Positions 5,456 to 6,557 of a stretch of DNA of 6,557 bases are shown here, in pieces. Where the stretch lies: positions 1-6,557 of the forward strand of contig JAKAJY010000135.1 in NCBI GenBank assembly GCA_021824845.1. The letters run 5' to 3'. Position numbers and translations under genes: made by a program. Each line of letters starts with the position of its first letter. Position 1 is the first letter of the stretch. Source of the DNA: an archaeon (GTDB taxonomy: Archaea > Thermoproteota > Nitrososphaeria > Nitrososphaerales > Nitrosopumilaceae). The notes under the pieces are model-generated. The model was not told the DNA's origin. It saw nothing but the letters and a program-made list of their open reading frames with translations, and searched no databases.

Positions 5456-6394
5456 TTGTTTAATAAGAAACTAGTGCCTAACTATTCCAAATTGGACAAA
5501 TCAGACGTGGCAATCCTACATCACTTGCTGGACAACTGCAGGGAATCAGACAGGCAGATAGGAACAAAGATCGGAATTTCCGGTGCCGCAGTAAAATCCC
5601 GAATTGACAAGATGATAAAAAATCAAACAATAGAAAATTTCACTCTGAAAATAGAGCCGCCTGTTTTGGGTTACAACATTTTGTATATTGTAACGACTGG
5701 ACAAGACATTAACGAAATTCTAAAGCAAGTCGAGTTGGTTGGCGAGCCATTCTTGCTGGTGCCTTGCGTTGGCGGAGTTATGGTTTGTGGAATTGTGGTA
5801 AAGGAAAATGTTTCGCAAAAAATAGAGCTTGCAAAAAGCCTGATGAAAGATGTCAGGCTATTATCAATATTTGAGGCCGAAAACCCTGGAGTACGATCGG
5901 ACCTTACAAGGACGGATGTGGATATCATTGATCAATTACTAAAGGAGCCAAGAATGAAAATAGAGGATCTGGCAAAAAAGACAAAACTCTCCACAAAAAC
6001 AATTGCAAGGTCGCTCAAAAAACTGCAAAGTGATGAGGCAATTCAGTTTACCGCAATCTATGATCCTGCCAAGTTTGGACAGTACATTCCGTTTGCAGTT
6101 TTGGTCTGGGTTGATGGGAGCATGGAGGATACTCTGAAATCACTAAAGAAGGAATTTGTAGACTCGTTTTTGCAAAAACCATTTTTGGCAAAAAACCAAG
6201 TGGTGTTGTTTTTGTTTAGCAACAACATTTTTGAGCTGGACAACATAACCCAGAAAATACGCAAAGTAAAGGGTGTAGCATCAGCTGACTTGTTCATTCC
6301 GAAGAAAATAAGCTTCCCGCAGAAATGGGTAACAAACGCAATCAAAGCAGCCAAAGCATCTGAGAAACTACACCTAGCATACCAGACAAATTAA
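5456..6394 (+). CDS. Internally duplicated Lrp/AsnC-type transcriptional regulator
   Basis: The 312 residues read as two Lrp/AsnC-like units in tandem. HTH1 spans about 11-62 (KLDKSDVAILHHLLDNCRES, then IGTKIGISGAAVKSRIDKM) and is followed by an alpha/beta RAM-like segment to about 142. HTH2 spans about 150-198 (LTRTDVDIIDQLL, then LAKKTKLSTKTIARSLKKLQ), followed by a second alpha/beta segment (200-283) and a short C-terminal tail. Canonical Lrp proteins are about 150 residues with one unit, so this is a fused or duplicated form acting as an intramolecular dimer, or a higher assembly of it. Cysteines at 28, 104 and 111 (PCVGGVMVC) could sense redox or a ligand, which is speculative. The start is uncertain: the frame is open from 5420 but offers only TTG at 5456 or GTG at 5474, neither with a good SD; TTG is kept. 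It is divergent from the exporter cluster, and a NUDIX gene follows after 27 bases. Confidence 0.87.
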   Translation: MFNKKLVPNYSKLDKSDVAILHHLLDNCRESDRQIGTKIGISGAAVKSRIDKMIKNQTIENFTLKIEPPVLGYNILYIVTTGQDINEILKQVELVGEPFLLVPCVGGVMVCGIVVKENVSQKIELAKSLMKDVRLLSIFEAENPGVRSDLTRTDVDIIDQLLKEPRMKIEDLAKKTKLSTKTIARSLKKLQSDEAIQFTAIYDPAKFGQYIPFAVLVWVDGSMEDTLKSLKKEFVDSFLQKPFLAKNQVVLFLFSNNIFELDNITQKIRKVKGVASADLFIPKKISFPQKWVTNAIKAAKASEKLHLAYQTN

Positions 6395-6408
6395 AATCCA
6401 GCCCAAAT

Positions 6409-6412
6409 GGTG
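6409..6412 (+). promoter_or_regulatory. Shine-Dalgarno site of the NUDIX gene
   Basis: GGTG, part of the archaeal SD core GGAGGTGA, lies 9 bases before the ATG at 6422. It overlaps an alternative in-frame ATG at 6407, which it cannot serve, and so favours 6422 as the start. Confidence 0.5.
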
Positions 6413-6421
6413 GGTCAGTGG

Positions 6422-6557
6422 ATGCGAAAAAAGACAATCTATGAGGGAAGAATTTTGGGCCTCAGCCTTTATGATCTTATAGTAAATGGCAGAAAGATAA
6501 AGCGCGAAATAATTGAGCATCGGGGGGCAGCTGCCATATTGGCCTTTGATGAAAAAG
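6422..6557 (+). CDS. NUDIX hydrolase, ADP-ribose pyrophosphatase type, 5' part only
   Basis: Only the first 45 codons are in the window and the gene runs off the right edge. The N-terminus (TIYEGRILGLSLYDLIVNG, then KREIIEHRGAAAILAFDEK) closely follows the start of NudF/ADP-ribose pyrophosphatase proteins, where a 'y-x-G-r-i' strand, an 'xG-K/R-x-x-KREI-V/I-E/K-H-x-GA-x-A-I/V' segment and the first core strand precede the Nudix box. The Nudix box itself (GX5EX7REUXEEXGU) would lie beyond the edge, so catalysis is not shown. The known family reaction is cleavage of ADP-ribose to AMP and ribose 5-phosphate, in the cytoplasm. The gene is in the same direction as the Lrp-type regulator, 27 bases after its stop, so co-transcription is likely. 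An ATG at 6407 would add five residues but has no SD. Confidence 0.8.
   Translation, partial: MRKKTIYEGRILGLSLYDLIVNGRKIKREIIEHRGAAAILAFDEK

Noticed and set aside
5391..5551. ATCAGAC copies as a CRISPR-like or iteron array
   Set aside because: The units are only 7 bases, spacing is irregular (38, 71 and 45 bases), two copies are in coding sequence, and the word recurs elsewhere in the window.
5671..6354. Minus-strand open frames antisense to the Lrp-type regulator
   Set aside because: They are opposite a gene with two clear HTH units and carry no family motifs.
5456..6394. Possibility that the duplicated Lrp-like protein is a fused siroheme decarboxylase (AhbA/AhbB or NirDLGH type)
   Set aside because: Those proteins share the Lrp-like fold, but I see no haem-biosynthesis neighbours and could not identify their active-site histidine pattern; a DNA-binding regulator divergent from a target fits better.
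6407..6421. ATG at 6407 as the NUDIX start
   Set aside because: It is in frame but has no SD, and the GGTG at 6409-6412 is well placed for the ATG at 6422, which also gives the usual family N-terminus.

Overview
The window looks like a chromosomal segment of an ammonia-oxidising-type archaeon (Nitrososphaerota/Thaumarchaeota; a Nitrosotenuis- or Nitrosopumilus-like group is my best guess). The reasons are an ABC1/UbiB kinase, an Lrp/AsnC regulator, a COG1361-type surface protein and an Hsp20 in moderately AT-rich, tightly packed DNA. Genes that head transcripts have archaeal TATA boxes and no Shine-Dalgarno (SD) site, while internal genes have SD sites. The assignment rests on gene content and signals only, not on a database search. 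I see no rRNA, tRNA, CRISPR array, insertion sequence or other mobile element.

Layout. Positions 1-224 (+) are the end of an Hsp20/alpha-crystallin small heat-shock protein gene. It converges on the long minus-strand cluster so closely that the two stop codons share one CTAG palindrome. Read from its 5' end at 5375 leftward, the minus-strand cluster encodes: an FtsX/MacB-type permease (4188-5375); its LolD/MacB-type ATPase (3485-4195, start corrected from an over-long frame); a secreted, C-terminally anchored protein with three beta-sandwich-like repeats (2190-3488); then, after a 32-base gap that may hold its own promoter, a 130-residue protein of unknown function (1765-2157); and an AarF/ABC1/UbiB atypical kinase (221-1768). 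Three of the four junctions are overlaps of 4-8 bases. An 80-base divergent promoter region (5376-5455) separates this cluster from a plus-strand pair: an internally duplicated Lrp/AsnC-type regulator (5456-6394, probable TTG start) and the first 45 codons of a NUDIX hydrolase of the ADP-ribose pyrophosphatase type (6422 to the window end).

How the genes may work together. Permease, ATPase and anchored surface protein form a plausible complete exporter or envelope-remodelling machine, with the COG1361-like protein standing where bacterial MacAB systems have MacA. The UbiB kinase and its overlapping small membrane partner may be a second, functionally linked module; UbiB-family kinases are known to act in quinone and lipid homeostasis. 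The divergent regulator has a perfect GAAAT-N5-ATTTC dyad just upstream of its own start, inside the shared promoter region, so autoregulation and co-control of the exporter is a testable idea. The substrate, the effector and the role of the 130-residue protein cannot be read from the sequence.
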